Shown here one piece after another: positions 5,228-5,459 of a stretch of DNA of 5,459 nucleotides. The DNA comes from Oscillospiraceae bacterium (GTDB taxonomy: Bacteria > Bacillota > Clostridia > Oscillospirales > UBA929): contig JAISVY010000181.1 of the NCBI GenBank assembly GCA_031271325.1, positions 1 through 5,459 on the forward strand, given 5' to 3'. The notes under the pieces are model-generated. The model was not told where the DNA came from and searched no databases. It was given only the letters and a program-made list of their open reading frames with translations. Every line of letters begins with the position of its first letter. Position 1 is the first letter of the stretch. The position numbers and the translations under genes are program-made.

Positions 5228-5271
5228 CTTGCCGGAAACATCTAAACACGCAATTGAGGTGACAGCAGCGG

Positions 5272-5459
5272 ATGAAGCCATTGCGGAAGCATAAAGGAAT
5301 TTCCCTTATTGAAACGCTGATTGTCCTCCTTATCTTAGCACTTGTCATGACCTTAATTTCTGTGGCGGTTATCAAATACATCGGTGACGCGCAGAAAACA
5401 GCGGCAACAGCAAACGCCCGAACGGTATATGTCACGGCACAGGGGGTACTGGCGATGTA
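5272..5459 (+). CDS. Second type IV prepilin-like protein (3' end beyond window)
   Basis: The first 62 codons of a prepilin, cut by the window edge. It begins MKPLRKHKG, followed by ISLIETLIVLLILALVM. Cleavage is expected after Gly9, giving Ile10 as mature residue 1 and Glu14 as the conserved Glu5. The hydrophobic helix runs from about residue 10 to 35, then YIGDAQKTAATANARTVYV, typical of the start of a pilin head-domain helix. GAGGTG (5256-5261) lies ten bases upstream of ATG 5272. Ile in place of the usual Phe/Met at the mature N-terminus is more common in minor pilins. It sits 87 bases after the first prepilin stop, separated from it by a hairpin, and is probably in the same operon. Confidence 0.85.
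   Translation, partial: MKPLRKHKGISLIETLIVLLILALVMTLISVAVIKYIGDAQKTAATANARTVYVTAQGVLAM

Overview
The window is a stretch of a type IV pilus (T4P) locus, with every supported gene on the + strand. The likely host is a GC-rich member of the Clostridia or a related Gram-positive lineage. This is inferred from strong purine-rich ribosome binding sites, a zeta-toxin-like kinase of a kind I associate with Firmicutes, a Gp49/HigB-type toxin, and dispersed TGTAGGG-type hairpin repeats. No rRNA or other taxonomic marker is present, so the assignment is tentative.

Layout. Positions 1-154 hold the possible tail of an upstream gene and a good sigma-70-type promoter (TTGCGT, 17 bp, TATACT). Then come pilB (155-1846, extension ATPase with an MshEN-like N-terminus) and pilT (1877-2932, retraction ATPase). 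A P-loop kinase of the zeta-toxin type (2929-3540) overlaps the pilT stop codon. From about 3541 to 4243 the composition drops sharply to about one third GC by hand count of sample lines. This block carries a two-gene toxin-antitoxin module (HigB/Gp49-like toxin, then a HigA-like antitoxin) with its own promoter. Positions 4244-4626 are a gene-free, repeat-rich spacer. Next is a prepilin (4627-5184), a short gap with an 8-bp hairpin, and the first 62 codons of a second prepilin (5272 to the window edge).

How the parts fit. PilB and PilT supply opposing motors for pilus assembly and disassembly, and the two prepilins supply substrates for the fibre. The inner-membrane platform PilC and the prepilin peptidase PilD are not in the window. 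The toxin-antitoxin block looks like an insertion. It lies between two near-identical 50-51 bp direct repeats. A third copy of the same repeat, together with an 80-bp inverted-repeat element, fills the spacer before the pilin. The first direct repeat also encodes the last 16 residues and the stop codon of the zeta-like kinase.

The most notable points are the repeat-bounded toxin-antitoxin cassette inside a pilus operon, the repeat-derived C-terminus of the kinase, and a C8 tract inside pilT. One-base slippage at that tract would either truncate PilT or shift into a frame that stays open through the kinase gene. Also notable are the missing helix-turn-helix core in the antitoxin and the compensatory base changes in the 80-bp inverted-repeat element.
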